A DNA stretch of 64,000 bases from assembly GCA_017163975.1 (NCBI GenBank), contig JAFFSR010000220.1, forward strand, positions 12,604,001-12,668,000, written 5' to 3'. This DNA comes from Anastatus disparis. Taxonomy: Eukaryota; Arthropoda; Insecta; Hymenoptera; Eupelmidae. Position 1 is the stretch's first letter. Every line of letters starts with the position of its first letter. This document shows, in pieces, positions 24,481 through 35,844 of this stretch. The notes under the pieces are model-generated. The model was not told the DNA's origin. It did no database searches and was given only the letters and a program-made list of their open reading frames with translations. A program made the position numbers and the translations under genes.

Positions 24481-27382
24481 TATGTGATAAACCTTTATTT
24501 TTATTTTAGACACGTTGAAAAATTATTAAATATTGGATTACAAATTCGTTTTAATGTTTATATCAATTCTAATAAATATGTTTTAAATTTAATATATTCT
24601 ATATTTATTACAATATGAAAAAATAAAAGATTTGACATTTATTTGATGCATTAATTTTTATTTGTAAAATTACATTAATTTAAAAAAAAATCAAATTTTG
24701 TACACCAAACATTAAAAAGTAAAAATAATTCATAGCTCAATAAACTCTAATAAAAATATTAAATTTAAACTAGTATACTTTATGCAATAAATCATATGCT
24801 ATTGTAATTTTTGAAGTTGGATAGAAGATATATTTTCTACAAATCTTATGTCACTCGCCGTATTAACTTTGAGCTAACTACAATATCTCAGTTGTATATT
24901 ATTGTAAATGATATTATATTGAAAACTTGATTATATATTGACTAGAGCCGGTCTGTAATTAAATATGTATATTTATGATTCTTAAAAAAATGTTTAAGTG
25001 GAGAACGTTGTGTAAAGATAATTAAATTTTAAGTGTTTTATAATTTTATACTGTTGTGCTGTTTTAGTTTGTTTTCAGAAAATACTTAATTGTAAAAAAT
25101 AAGCCCATTAAAAATTTGTTATTGGTTAGATAGACTAAAAAGGATTAAAATTATCGACGGCTCTGCTATTTCGCATTCGGTTGAAGAAATCTGCCATTAA
25201 GCATTGTGTTGATAAAATTTTTCACTTTGCATTTCTTCAAGCAAACACAAAATGACAAAGTTTTCGTCGTTTTAAGGTATGTATTTTATATAAATTATGA
25301 AGAACATGGGTAAGACGGTCATTTTAAAACCTTTAGTGTTAGAATAAATTAAAAGCTTAATGACATAAATACTATAAATATATATATACGCTATAAATAA
25401 TACCACAAACTATTAAGATGTAGACGCTTTTAAATGTAAATCCCTTTAATACGTGATATTTTTTCAGAAATAGAAATTTATGATATTTGAATACAGTCGA
25501 TGATTGATTTAGAGCTCTTTATGGGGTTCCGCATAATTATTAACTACTTACCAAGGAAACGTCTCTGACGGATAATCCCAAAGTATTGTCTCTCTGAAAT
25601 TGGATTCTTATATTTGATCATGTAAAATGTGCTTGACCGATTTCATAAAATTTTTAATGTACATAATAGTAAATTATATAACTTGGGAGTAAAATCGCAC
25701 ATTTCTTTCCAAGGTGGAGTTTGCGATCCGAGCAAGAGGAGCGAAGTGAGGAGAGTTAACTCCCGAATCGCATAATTTTTACCTAAACATTAGCCACTTT
25801 ATTAACTTAAAGTAAGCGGAACATAAATTGAATAAAATTGAAATTTCAATATAAAATACATCGTTTTTTATTAATACTTAATATTTATTAATAATTTTTA
25901 TTAGTTTATTTAATAATTAGTTAATTTTATAAGCTTCCAATTTAGTGGTAATAAAATACTTAATACTCGCTAATTTTAAACTTAGGTAATATCTTATTTT
26001 CGGCCCGCTTTTCGAGTTAATAAATTTATTTAAACTATACATAAATTGACGGCTTTTAATATTTTATACAGGAAAAAAGGCATTTTCAGTAAATACTCGA
26101 TATTTTAAGCAAATTTCATTCGCATGAATCTATATTATTTCTAGAAATAAAATAATGTTATATCAATTGAGTAATAAAAGGTAAGTCAATCGTAGGTAGC
26201 TGAATTTTTAAACTGATTAATCTATTTAATTTTTTAAATTATTATTTTTTTATTTTAAATGTTTAAATATAAATATTGCGGCAAATCATTAGAATTTAAT
26301 TTAAAAAGAATTAAATAAATGTCGGTCATCACAGATAATTTATAATTTTAAAAAATCTTAATTTTCCACATTTATAAGCACATTTTTTCAGGTAAACACA
26401 TTTATTGGTCACAGAACCACTTTTGTTAAAATTTTAGTATCTGTGAGTGACGCTCAACTGAACGCCAGTCCCCAAATTCTTAACTGTAAATCAACATGCA
26501 GAAGTAAAGCACATCGAAAGAAAATAGACCCTAAATCAGACAGTCCTAAGTCGGTTAACGGTTGTAATAAATATTAATTACTCCGCTATTCACCTAATTA
26601 TGGTTAAGTCTTGAAAAGGAAATTTTGACTTAATAATTGTTTCTTGTACTTTTCGGATTTAATATGGCTATACTTAATTATGCGTTTATGAATGCTAATA
26701 TTATTTATGTTATACAAATAAATTTAGATTCAGTACAAGCCCTTAATACAAAACAGTAAATACAAATTTCTTAATCCTTAAATTGGTTTCGGTATTCTAA
26801 AAAAATAAACAAATATGATTTTTCCAGAATGTCATAAAATAATCTCAAATTTTATGAATATTTACGAAAGAAAATAATTTTTTACTTCACTTTATAAAAA
26901 TTAAAATTGAAAAGATTTAGTGCTTGTAACTTTTAATTTTAGAAAAAAATATTTTAAAAATACCAGTGAGTAAAACTTTTATTGAGATAACTACAGCGAG
27001 GAGGGCGCCACTTATAGAAGTTAAGAGGACTCCTCTCTTTCCATTTACCGCATGACCCTCCAAAATCAGTTAAAATGAAAGGTCTATTTTGGCTTTCAAT
27101 AATTACTGTAGGTAATTGCTTTAAGCGTAAGTAAATTAAGACACTAAAAATCTTTAATTGTATATAATGTGTTTTTATTTACATTTTAAAAATTTATATT
27201 AATTTAATTTTGTATGACCTACACAATCTAGATCAGATCTTAATCAGAAATGGAAAATCGTTTTTTAATTGTGAATACTAATTTTATATGTCGAATTTAC
27301 TAAATTAGTGAAGACTATCAAAATAAGCAATTAAAAAGATAAAAATCATCATTCAAAAAAACGCTGCCAAGTGCTTTGGCGG
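24481..27382. other. Intergenic AT-rich sequence
   Basis: No coding sequence or RNA gene is seen after the end of Mfsd12. Slightly GC-richer patches are at 25500-25620, 25690-25780 (containing GAGGAGCGAAGTGAGGAG) and 26440-26560. None has a supporting frame or splice pattern. Confidence 0.6.
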
Positions 27383-27689
27383 AATGCTTTCTCATAGAGC
27401 TCTTTGAGTTTCATTAATTTTTTTATATTTATTTAAATGTGATTTTAATATTAAAAAATTGTCTAACATTAATATTTACTCATATTGTACTTTATAAATT
27501 TCGAACATTTATGCTAGCTGTTTGCTTTTTCAACATTTATAATTTATTTTAAATCATCAAGTAATACAAAAAAATTTGTTCTATTGAAAAAATGATATAA
27601 TGTAGTAATAAAAAGAATGATGACAACAAAATTTCTAATCTTTATAAAATGCAATCATATTTATATATAAATACAGTTCATGTTTATGG

Positions 27690-28985
27690 CTCTATAAAAA
27701 AAACTACTCTATGAATACCAATTTTCAATAGCTTCCCGTCTAGTTATACAAAAACATAGATGGTATACAAAATTTGAAGCAAATCCATCGAGTAATTTTC
27801 GAGATCTAACTGGTTAAATAAGTAACATTTTCTTTTCAAAATTTCTTTTTCAGAATTTTAAAAATCCTCTAAAATTAAAACTACGCTATAAAAATCAATT
27901 TTTGAAAATTTCCCTTCTTTTGACAGTCGCAAATAATTTCCCTGCAATTTTTAGAACAAAACTATCGAGTACTTTACGTTGAATAAAAAAAAATAAGAAA
28001 AGAAGAATCGAAATTTTTTTTTAAATCTTTAAAATTCTCTAAAATTGTAACCACGCTATGAAAATTAGTTTTCAAAAGCTTATTTTTTTCAGACAATAGT
28101 GAATTAATTGTATAAAAATTTTGGAGAAAATTTATAGTATGGTTTACGCAAAATAGAAAATAAATAAAAAATAAAAATTTGTTTGAAAATTTTCAAAGTG
28201 CTCTAAAATTAAAACTGCGCTGAGAAAATTAGTTTTCCAAAACTTGTTTTCTTCAGACAGTAGCGAATAAATTGCATACAAATTTTGGAGCAAATCTATC
28301 AAATGGTTTTCGTAAAATAGAAAAAAATTAAAAATAAAAATTTTTTAAAAAATTTTAAAAATGCTCTAAAATTAAAAGTGCGCTAAGAAAATTAGTTTAC
28401 AAAATTTTTAATAATTTTGGCAGTCGAAATAAAGTTCCATACAAATTTTCGAACAAATTCTTCGAGTAGTTTACGTAAAATACAAAAAAAATGAAAAATC
28501 GAAATTTTTTAAAAATTCTTAAAATGATTCTAAAAAAAAAACTGCGCTAAGAAAACCAATTCCCAATAGCTTCCGCACCAGTTCATCAAAAAATTGAATT
28601 GTATGGAAAATTTGAAGTAAATCCATCGAGTAGTTTTTAAGATTTTATTGGCTTAATAAATAGAAACATTTTTTTCAAAAATTTCAAAATGCTCTAAAAT
28701 TAAAACTGAGCTAAGAAAATCAGTTTTTAAAAATTTATTTTATCCGGGCAATCAGAAATAAATTCCATGCAAATTTTGAAGCAAATTCATCGAGTAGTAA
28801 ACAAAAAAAAAACCAAAAAACGAAAAATCGAATTTTTTTTTTTTTTTTTTTTAAACTTTAAAATGAAAACTACGCTGGAAGAACCAAATTATCAATAGCT
28901 TCCCAGCAAGTTAGTCACAAAACTAAATTCCATGCAAAATTAGAAGCAAATCCATCGAGTAGTTCTCGAGATACAGTTTACTAAC
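27690..28985 (+). repeat. Diverged tandem array, about 8 units of ~165 bp
   Basis: A motif close to CTCTAAAATTAAAACTGCGC recurs near 27867, 28037, 28201, 28364, 28527, 28692 and 28857, spaced 163-170 bases. A weaker first copy lies near 27697. Each unit also contains GCAAATCCATCGAGTAGTTT or a variant and an A/T-rich run. Units differ by many substitutions, so the array is old. Confidence 0.8.
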
Positions 28986-28998
28986 TGAATTCATACAT

Positions 28999-29029
<31 letters not shown>
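28999..29029. repeat. (CA)n microsatellite
   Basis: About 15 uninterrupted CA dinucleotides follow the 165-bp array and pass into ATACATACAGACA. Confidence 0.95.
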
Positions 29030-29033
<4 letters not shown>

Positions 29034-29616
29034 TACAGACATTTTCTGGAAACCACTTTTTTCGACTCACCGAGTTCAAATGTGTACAAATTAATGAAAA
29101 AATAGAAAAAAATTTTTTTTACCGATACAATGCTTTCTCTATGAGAAAGCAATTATAAATTGTAAAATAAAAAAAAATTTAATTTTAAAAAGTTTTAAAT
29201 TTTTCTGTAGATTTCACATCTTTGATTTACTACTTCTCATTAATTTAATTTATTTTTTCTTAGACTTTTTCAAATTATAGATTTTGATTAAAAATTAAAA
29301 ATAAATACTTCACAATGTTTTTTTTTTTCGATCAAAATGTATAATTTTTACAAATTTAAAAAACATTCAAATTAGTGAATTAATGAGGTAAAATGAGAAC
29401 TGGATATTTAAAACCTAAAAAACAAATAATTAAGTTGTTTTTAAGACTATCTCCATTTATTTTGATTTTAAAAATGTATGAAAAATTTTTAGAATATTTC
29501 CTTTTGAATAACAATGACTTGTGTCTATTAAAAATTATTTAATTTGAAACTCTTTGTTGAATATTTAAAATTTTCATACTTGTAATTAAATTAACACTAT
29601 TTAATAATTATTTACA

Positions 29617-29811
29617 AGAGGACGTCAGTAACTCAGTCGGTAGAATGATGGATTCATAATCTCGAGGTCCCGAGTTCGAATCCCGCTCTCAGCCGATTGA
29701 TACAGGCACCACTGTACGTTACATGTGCTTTGTTCACAAATACACTGAAGACCTCCGTCGCTAATTAGCATCGCAATGATAGCTGAAATACAGCGATGTT
29801 AAATAAAATTA
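29617..29811 (+). repeat. tRNA-derived SINE, copy 4
   Basis: A-box-like AACTCAGTCGGTAGAATGAT and B-box CGAGTTCGAATCCCG are followed by GCACCACTGTACGTTACATG, GACCTCCGTCGCTAATTAGC and ACAGCGATGTTAAATAAA. The anticodon-like loop is GGATTCATAATCTCG as in copy 1. It is intergenic, between Mfsd12 and the candidate promoter at 31 kb, and lacks the AT-rich tail shared by copies 1 and 2. Confidence 0.85.
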
Positions 29812-30360
29812 AAAATTTCGCAAAAGAAGTTGATTTATGGATAAGTTCATGGGAATGCGCTCTAATCTAACTCATATTTTGTTAAAAATGTTTCTAAAAA
29901 TTTTTTGTAACTATACCATAATAATTATCAATAAAGTTAAATTTGACATTAAAAAATATTTATTTAAATATCTAAAAAATGAAAATATTTAAAATTCATC
30001 CCTTAACTACGATTGATCATCAGGTTTTTTATATAAAGGCAAAGAAACGACGCATTTAGCGCGTAAATTTTGCTCCCCTATATGTATACACACGGTCAAC
30101 GACCTATCCAAAAGATAATTCTACAACCCATCGAACCCTATAACAATTCTCTAAAAATCTTTCATTTTATTCACTCCCTAATACACAAAGGTAAACTGAA
30201 TATAGATATACAAGCATGTGCATAAGCATATATATAGAAAAAAAGGCTTAAACCATAAAGTTCATCATCTCGCAATCGAACGATCTGCACGCATCATCCT
30301 TGTCCCTATATATGTGTGTATACATACATTGCATATATATATATATATCTATACATATAT
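29812..30360. other. Intergenic spacer before CpG-rich region
   Basis: AT-rich sequence gives way to less biased sequence from about 30040. No gene was recognised. Alternating purine/pyrimidine TATATA stretches lie near 30330-30360. Confidence 0.5.
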
Positions 30361-31077
30361 GTAATAGCGTCGGCTGCGCAAAAGCCGCGTCTCTCGTAAA
30401 CAAACGCACGCGCAGACCATGCCGCCGCCCGGTGTGTTGTGCTCTTTATCTCTCTCTTTCGTCAATTTATACACACTCAAACTCATTCTCCCACACACAG
30501 AATTCTCTCTTTATATAGGTATAGCCTCGTTCTTTCTTTCTCCAACAAATGTATAATAATAATCGATCGGCCGTATTATACTATTTCTTTCTTTTTAAAA
30601 AAATAAAAGTTCTCTTTATTACCGACAATGCCATGTTATTTTATATATATGTATATATATATACGTCCATATAAAATATATATGTATATGAAAAACTAGT
30701 TATATGTTTACCGTCAGATGTCAGTTGCGTACTAGCTTTTATAAGCTCGCAGCCCCATAGCATACACACATATATATGCATGCAAACATACGACGAGAGA
30801 ATATAAGAGAAAGAGGGAAAGAGAGAGAGAAACCGGCGGCGCATAGTGCGGTGGCCCCGGAATTTTCCGAGAAACGGGCATATAGTCGCCGCGTTCTGCG
30901 CATACACACAAACATTAGGTAGATAGTAAAAGAGAGAGAGAGAAAGATAGATAGAGAGAAAGAGAGCGAACGAAAGAACGCGATAGTATATAGTGAGAGA
31001 GAAAGAGCGAGAGAGAGAGAAGGATAATACAGAGCGAAAAGAGAGTTGGCTGCGGCGTACCGGGGGCGCCGCACGTC
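30361..31077 (+). promoter_or_regulatory. CpG- and GAGA-rich promoter region of a second gene
   Basis: The stretch has many CpGs (for example 30364-30430 and 30830-30900) and several long GAGA/GAGAGA tracts (30810-30832, 30930-30995, 31004-31022). In insects, GAGA tracts upstream of an initiator are typical of GAGA-factor, paused-polymerase promoters of developmental genes. A second possible initiator, TCAGTT, is at 30721. Orientation to + is inferred from the initiator at 31078 and the splice donor at 32644. Confidence 0.55.
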
Positions 31078-31111
31078 AGTCTTGCGCGACGCTCGTGTTC
31101 GTGTAAACGTA
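31076..31111 (+). promoter_or_regulatory. Candidate initiator and DPE-like core promoter
   Basis: TCAGTC at 31076-31081 fits the insect initiator, with A+1 at 31078. AAACGTA begins at about +28, a partial match to the downstream promoter element (RGWCGTG). GAGA tracts lie 50-270 bases upstream. No TATA box is at -30; the preceding sequence is GC-rich. Confidence 0.45.
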
Positions 31112-32643
31112 TATACGTTTGTCTCGCACGCGCGTGAGAGAGCCTCTCAACTCTATATATATATATATATTATTTTTTTTCTCTCGCTTGTCGCATTATT
31201 ATATAGTGTGTTTATTCCTACCGCGTGTGTGTATAAAACACGCTTCTTTTTGTTGTCTTTTTTTTTATTGTAATAAAAAAAAGAAAGAAAAGAAGAAAAA
31301 TATATCTCGCTCTTTTTATCTCTCTATCCTTACGTCGTGTTTGTGTGTACAATTTATATACAAATATATATACATATACATATTGCGCGCGCGTGTGTGT
31401 AGTGGTGAAGAGTGCGTGTTGCAAAAGTTAAAAAAAAAATAATATTCAAGTTATATTCATGTGCTCCGAAATTATTGCGTGGTGTATACACATCAAAACA
31501 AATCTACTCAATTGAAAGTGAGAGAGATAGAGTGAGAAGCAATCGTGTTGTTTTCTTTTCACATATACATATATATACACAAGAAAGAGTATATACACGT
31601 TAAGTACACCAAGTGATATTCCGATGAATAAAAAGTGTGTTTAAATGTGCGATTCAATAATATAACCACATGTACAACAATAACAATAACAACGACTCTC
31701 AACAATTATAAACATCATCAGAGTAAGAGAGAAGGAGAGAGAGAGAGAGTATAGTAAAAAAGCAAGCAAAAGTGCGTCGTCCCCGAGAGCGCGCGCGCGC
31801 ACAGCACACCCGCCGCTCTCAGGTTTATATAGTATAGTAAAGTAGTAGTTGTATGTTTTTCTCGCCGCCGCCGCTTGCCTTCTCCGAAATCTCGCGGCGG
31901 CACATATACATCAACGTGCACACGAGTACGTGTATGTGTATATAATATATATGGTGAAGAGTTTGTTGTTCTTTATTTTTTTTCAAGTCTAGTGTTATTA
32001 TACATGTATTTATATGTGTGTTTATGTGGTTTATACAGTTAAACAGTGTGTTAAAATTGGTGTGTACAGATTCGTGTGTTTGTGTGTTGGAAAAACTTTG
32101 GAGCGTCTTTTTAACAGCAAAACCAGCGTGTCTTGGGATCTTAGGCACGCGATATTATTAACGATAATGAGCCTGCCGTTAAACTGAGACTAATAATACA
32201 CCGCATATACACATAGAGAGAAAAAAAAGAATATTTTTTTCCAAATAGACAATTTTTCGTTGAAAAATTTAACGAAAAAAGAAGAGAGAAAGAGATTAGA
32301 AGAATTATAAAGAATATGTGTGTATGTGCATGATAGTTCGACAACAACATGCGACGACGTACTCCATAACCTCAAAGATATATTTTCTCTTTGCAAACCT
32401 CGTGTTGTATATATTGCGTCTGCTTTGAACAGAGTATATAACAAGCTCATAGCTTAGCAGTTCAACAGATCAACTTTTTATTTACAACGGAAGAAGCAGC
32501 AGTTTTTATTACCCCAACAGTGTTATTTCTTTTAATTTTATTTGGTTTTAACTCATTCGAAATTTCGACCTAAAAAGAAATACACAAACGAAAGAATAAA
32601 CATATTATTTTTTTCGTTTTACGACAACATAAGCAAAAAAAAA
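31078..32643 (+). other. Candidate long untranslated first exon
   Basis: If transcription starts at 31078, this 1.57-kb stretch runs to a strong donor, AAA|GTGAGT, at 32644. It is less AT-biased than the surroundings, rich in GAGA and CA/TG runs, and has several short upstream ORFs but no long coding frame. That is like the long 5' leaders of insect regulatory genes. The gene it belongs to cannot be named, because no coding exon is recognisable within the window. Confidence 0.4.
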
Positions 32644-32773
32644 GTGAGTAAAATTATGCGAGTGTATTTGTTTTGTTTTTAATATTTTATAGTATAATAT
32701 TTTTTTTTTTATTATTATTATAAACATCGCGTGCGTTAATATCTATATATTATCCGTCTTTCTCACTTTGAGA

Positions 32774-32900
32774 ATGCGGCGAAAGCATCAGCAGCAGCAG
32801 CGGCAGCAGCAGCCGAAGGGCGCGGACACTGAAAAGAGGAGAGATGAGCGAGACAGATATAAGAGAAGGAAACATTCTTGTGACTGTCTGTCTTTTTCCT

Positions 32901-32932
<32 letters not shown>

Positions 32933-33022
32933 TCTTTCTTTTTTTATTTCTTAACATTTCAAGCTTTTGCTTTAAGCATCAACGTGATCTCTGCACACAT
33001 TCGCAGTTTTTTTTTCTTATAA
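32774..33022 (+). other. CAG-repeat ORF after the candidate first exon
   Basis: An ATG at 32774 opens a frame beginning MRRKHQQQQRQQQPKGAD, followed by Arg/Lys-rich sequence and then low-complexity Ser/Leu/Phe encoded by a CT run. The CAG tract is at 32788-32813 and the CT tract at 32900-32927. The second half is simple-sequence translation, so I do not regard it as a proven protein. It could be part of an extended or alternative leader. Confidence 0.25.
32900..32927. repeat. (CT)n microsatellite
   Basis: About 14 CT dinucleotides. Read on the minus strand it is another GAGA tract, just after the candidate first exon. Confidence 0.9.
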
Positions 33023-35297
33023 AATACAAACACGCCGGCGTTGTGTGTATACCGTATGGGGCCTCTCTTATATATTCGCGCGTATATAACGTGTATAATA
33101 CCATTTTCTCTTTATAAATACTAAGATGATACTTTCTCGCTCGATGTTATTCCTTCTCTCCGTCTGGTGCACGTATACCCCTACTACTCCGAAATTGTTT
33201 TTTACGGATATTTGTTGTTTTTTTTTATTTGTAGGCTCTAACTGTCGCGAGCGACACAAATTTCTTAAATGTCGAAGGTTTTATTGTGAGAGAAATCGGA
33301 GCATTGGGCGGATTGGATGATACATAAGAACGTCTTGTTTTTTATATATATTTCACTTCTTTATTATTTTTAGAAAATATTTTTCAAATTATGATTAAAA
33401 TTTAATCTGAAAAATCTACTTGTTTGTTTATATTGTAAATTTAAAGCTGAGTTATAGCTCCAGTAATGCAGCATTAAATTGTAATTGATATAAAATTATT
33501 GGAATATAATATGTGTGGCCTATGAAGTGATGAATTAAAACTCGTTATTGGAATATTACAGCGGGGGAAAGTAAATTCAAAGTAGATTTCAAGTCTTGTA
33601 AAACCTCCTCTTACTTGATTTTCTTCACTGTGGAATGTGTTTTATTCGTGTGTATATATGCACATAGTTTTAAAAAGAGTATATGGTAGTTCCAGCGACT
33701 ATATAGCGTGCCCCGCTTGCGCGCGTTTTTATGTTAAATAGGTTTCTCGTTATATTCCTTTCGATCGAGTTTTTCGTGACACATACCACGCGTATATTAT
33801 TTGTTCGATAACAAGAAAATATATATAATAAAAGCGAGAGAAAAATAAATTAAACTTTATTGGAATGTAGAGAATTTTTCGAATTTTTTCTTTATATTCA
33901 AAGTTCGATGACCTTTGGTGCACGCGTATGCGATGTACGATGAACTTTATGTAAACAAATGCAATACGTTCTCTCTCTTTCAAATTTTCGGTTCTTTTTT
34001 TCTTCGCGATGTATCGTTGAATTAAAGATGTGATTAAAAACTGTTTCTTTTTTTTTCTACCTCGGACTTGATGTTGTATGTGAGCTTTCATTTCAAGCAA
34101 ATTCGTACTTTAGCATACGCCATGCTACACGCTTGATTGTGTTTGATAAACATTTTTGAAAAATACGTTTTCACGCAAGTTATATTTGTGTACTTTCGTA
34201 ACTGTTCAAGGTCTTCGAAGTTAAATGTGAAAACAAATTCTTCTTTGAATTTAATGTTATTCTCAATTTCTATGTGTATTTAATCTTGAAGCTGAGAAAT
34301 AATTTCTCTTTTAGTTTCGAACCTTTTATTGACCAATATCCTAATATAAATATTTGCGGTTTATCTTTCTATACGCAGTGTAATTACTTTGTTTGTTACG
34401 GTATATTGATAATATTTTCTATATTTTTAGCCTATTTTGAATATTTTTAGCTGCGCGATTAATTATTTTATGACAAGAAAAAATTTATTTTTATTTTCGA
34501 AATTTACACATCAAAAAATCAATTATGTTTAAAAATTTAAGAAAAAAAAATAATGATAATTATTATAAGATTTTATTATGAGGCAAGAGAATAAAAGTAC
34601 GAAAATTTCCAACGTTATACCGACGCAAGCATGACGAACGTAAATAAGCTCCCACGCGAGAACGGAAAAAAAGGGACGCCCTGCAGAGAAGCGCGTCCTT
34701 TTACTCCGAGTACACTATATCAAACTGCGTCATTATCAAAAACAGAAATGTCAAATCGCTAAATTTTCGTAATTATCTCGATTCGCGATGGTTCTATTAT
34801 TTAAATTTCATTAATTTACTAAATATCTGCATAATATTCATGTAAAATAATAAAAAAAAAAAAGAAATTTTTTTTGTCGAGTATTCGGAAAAACGATACG
34901 TACAATATTTTGTAGTTTATAAACATACAATACATATAAAACAGTACATATATATATATGTCCGGCCTTGTCTGGCTTTAGTTGTATATAACCCAAACGC
35001 GCCGGCGGCCACCGTCGCGTTTTATTATATATATATATACATACACACGTACGCGCGCGACACACGCATACCTTTTCTATATACGCATACACATATATCA
35101 TTGCTTGGGGAAAAACATGGCCCGGAAGATGCGCAGTTGACGAACGCGCAGACTCTTGTTTTGTTCGTCTCGTCGACGTATATGTATATAGAAGTGATAC
35201 GTCGGACCGCCGCCAAAGCTTAAAGCCAGAAACTCTTGTTATGTTACTTTTATATGTATATATCTATATACATGTGTATATATATATACTAGTTATA
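33023..35297 (+). other. Non-coding sequence after the candidate first exon
   Basis: Mostly AT-rich, with small GC-rich patches. These include a TGTCGCGAGCGACA palindrome at 33243-33256, 33680-33730, 34615-34740 (containing a GGACGC...GCGCGTCC stem), and 34970-35060 with many CpGs and TATATA runs. No coding exon was recognised. It would be the first intron if the 31-kb promoter model is right. Confidence 0.45.
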
Positions 35298-35467
35298 TAC
35301 GTAACTTGGGAGTACGAAGGATGAATACAGGCGAGACTAAAGTGTTTGTCGCTTGAGTAGCAGTTAGTCGAGGGCGCGCGAAGCGCGCCCGAGACTGACT
35401 GCTGCTCAAGCGACAAGCACTTTAGTCAAGCCTGGATTCAGAATCCTTCGTACTCCCAAGTTACGTA
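35298..35467. repeat. 170-bp near-perfect palindrome
   Basis: TACGTAACTTGGGAGTACGA at 35298 is mirrored by TCGTACTCCCAAGTTACGTA ending at 35467. The arms (about 80 bases each) stay complementary through ACTAAAGTG, GTCGCTTGAG and AGCAGT to a centre GCGCGCGAAGCGCGC. It would form a long hairpin with a three-base loop. No flanking target duplication beyond TATA-like sequence is evident. Confidence 0.9.
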
Positions 35468-35736
35468 GATAAGTTTATGTCGTTGGTAGGCCGTATGAGG
35501 AACTATAAAAATGATTTTTTAAAATTAATGATATACGTTTTATTAAAAAAAAGTAAATAATGTCATTATTTACTTATTTATTTTACTTATTAACTGTTTA
35601 ACTTTGAAAATTTGTTCAAACAAAACATTCTGTAAAGTTAAGATTTTATATGAATTTGTATGAACATTGACATATCTAACGACATTCTTTTGTTTTCACT
35701 AACCTACGAATCGATGTCACTCGCGTCATATACGGC

Positions 35737-35844
35737 CATGCTATGTGATATCTCGATCTGTCAATACTCCCTTAGGGAGTATAGAGCTGTTAATACTCCC
35801 TAAGGGAGTATTGACAGAGAGAATATCGTCGAGATATTAGCATG
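35737..35844. repeat. 108-bp compound palindrome with ACTCCCT/AGGGAGT motifs
   Basis: CATGCTA at 35737 pairs with TAGCATG ending at 35844. ATATCTCGA pairs with TCGAGATAT, and GTCAATACTCCC pairs with GGGAGTATTGAC. Each half contains its own palindrome (ATACTCCCTTAGGGAGTAT and ATACTCCCTAAGGGAGTAT), so four ACTCCC-type half-sites lie within about 55 bases. Confidence 0.85.

Larger units (their letters stand above)
27383..29154. repeat. 1.8-kb composite repeat bounded by inverted GCTTTCTC motif
   Basis: AATGCTTTCTCATAGAG at 27383-27399 is mirrored by CTCTATGAGAAAGCAATT at 29137-29154. The right end is itself a hairpin (TGCTTTCTC-TAT-GAGAAAGCA). Between them lie about 300 bases of AT-rich sequence, an array of 165-bp units, a CA microsatellite and a short GC-richer closing segment (ACATACAGACATTTTCTGG, CGACTCACCGAG). 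It looks like one mobile or satellite-like unit, but its class is unknown to me. Confidence 0.5.

Noticed and set aside
27690..28985. CRISPR-like array
   Set aside because: Units are long, diverged and contiguous with no unique spacers between short identical repeats, and the window is eukaryotic.
30739..31074. 111-codon minus-strand ORF
   Set aside because: Its Ser-Leu repeats are the translation of GAGA tracts on the opposite strand; it looks like promoter DNA, not protein.
31119..31442. 107-codon + ORF in the candidate first exon
   Set aside because: Dominated by tyrosine-isoleucine and lysine runs from TATA and poly-A microsatellites.
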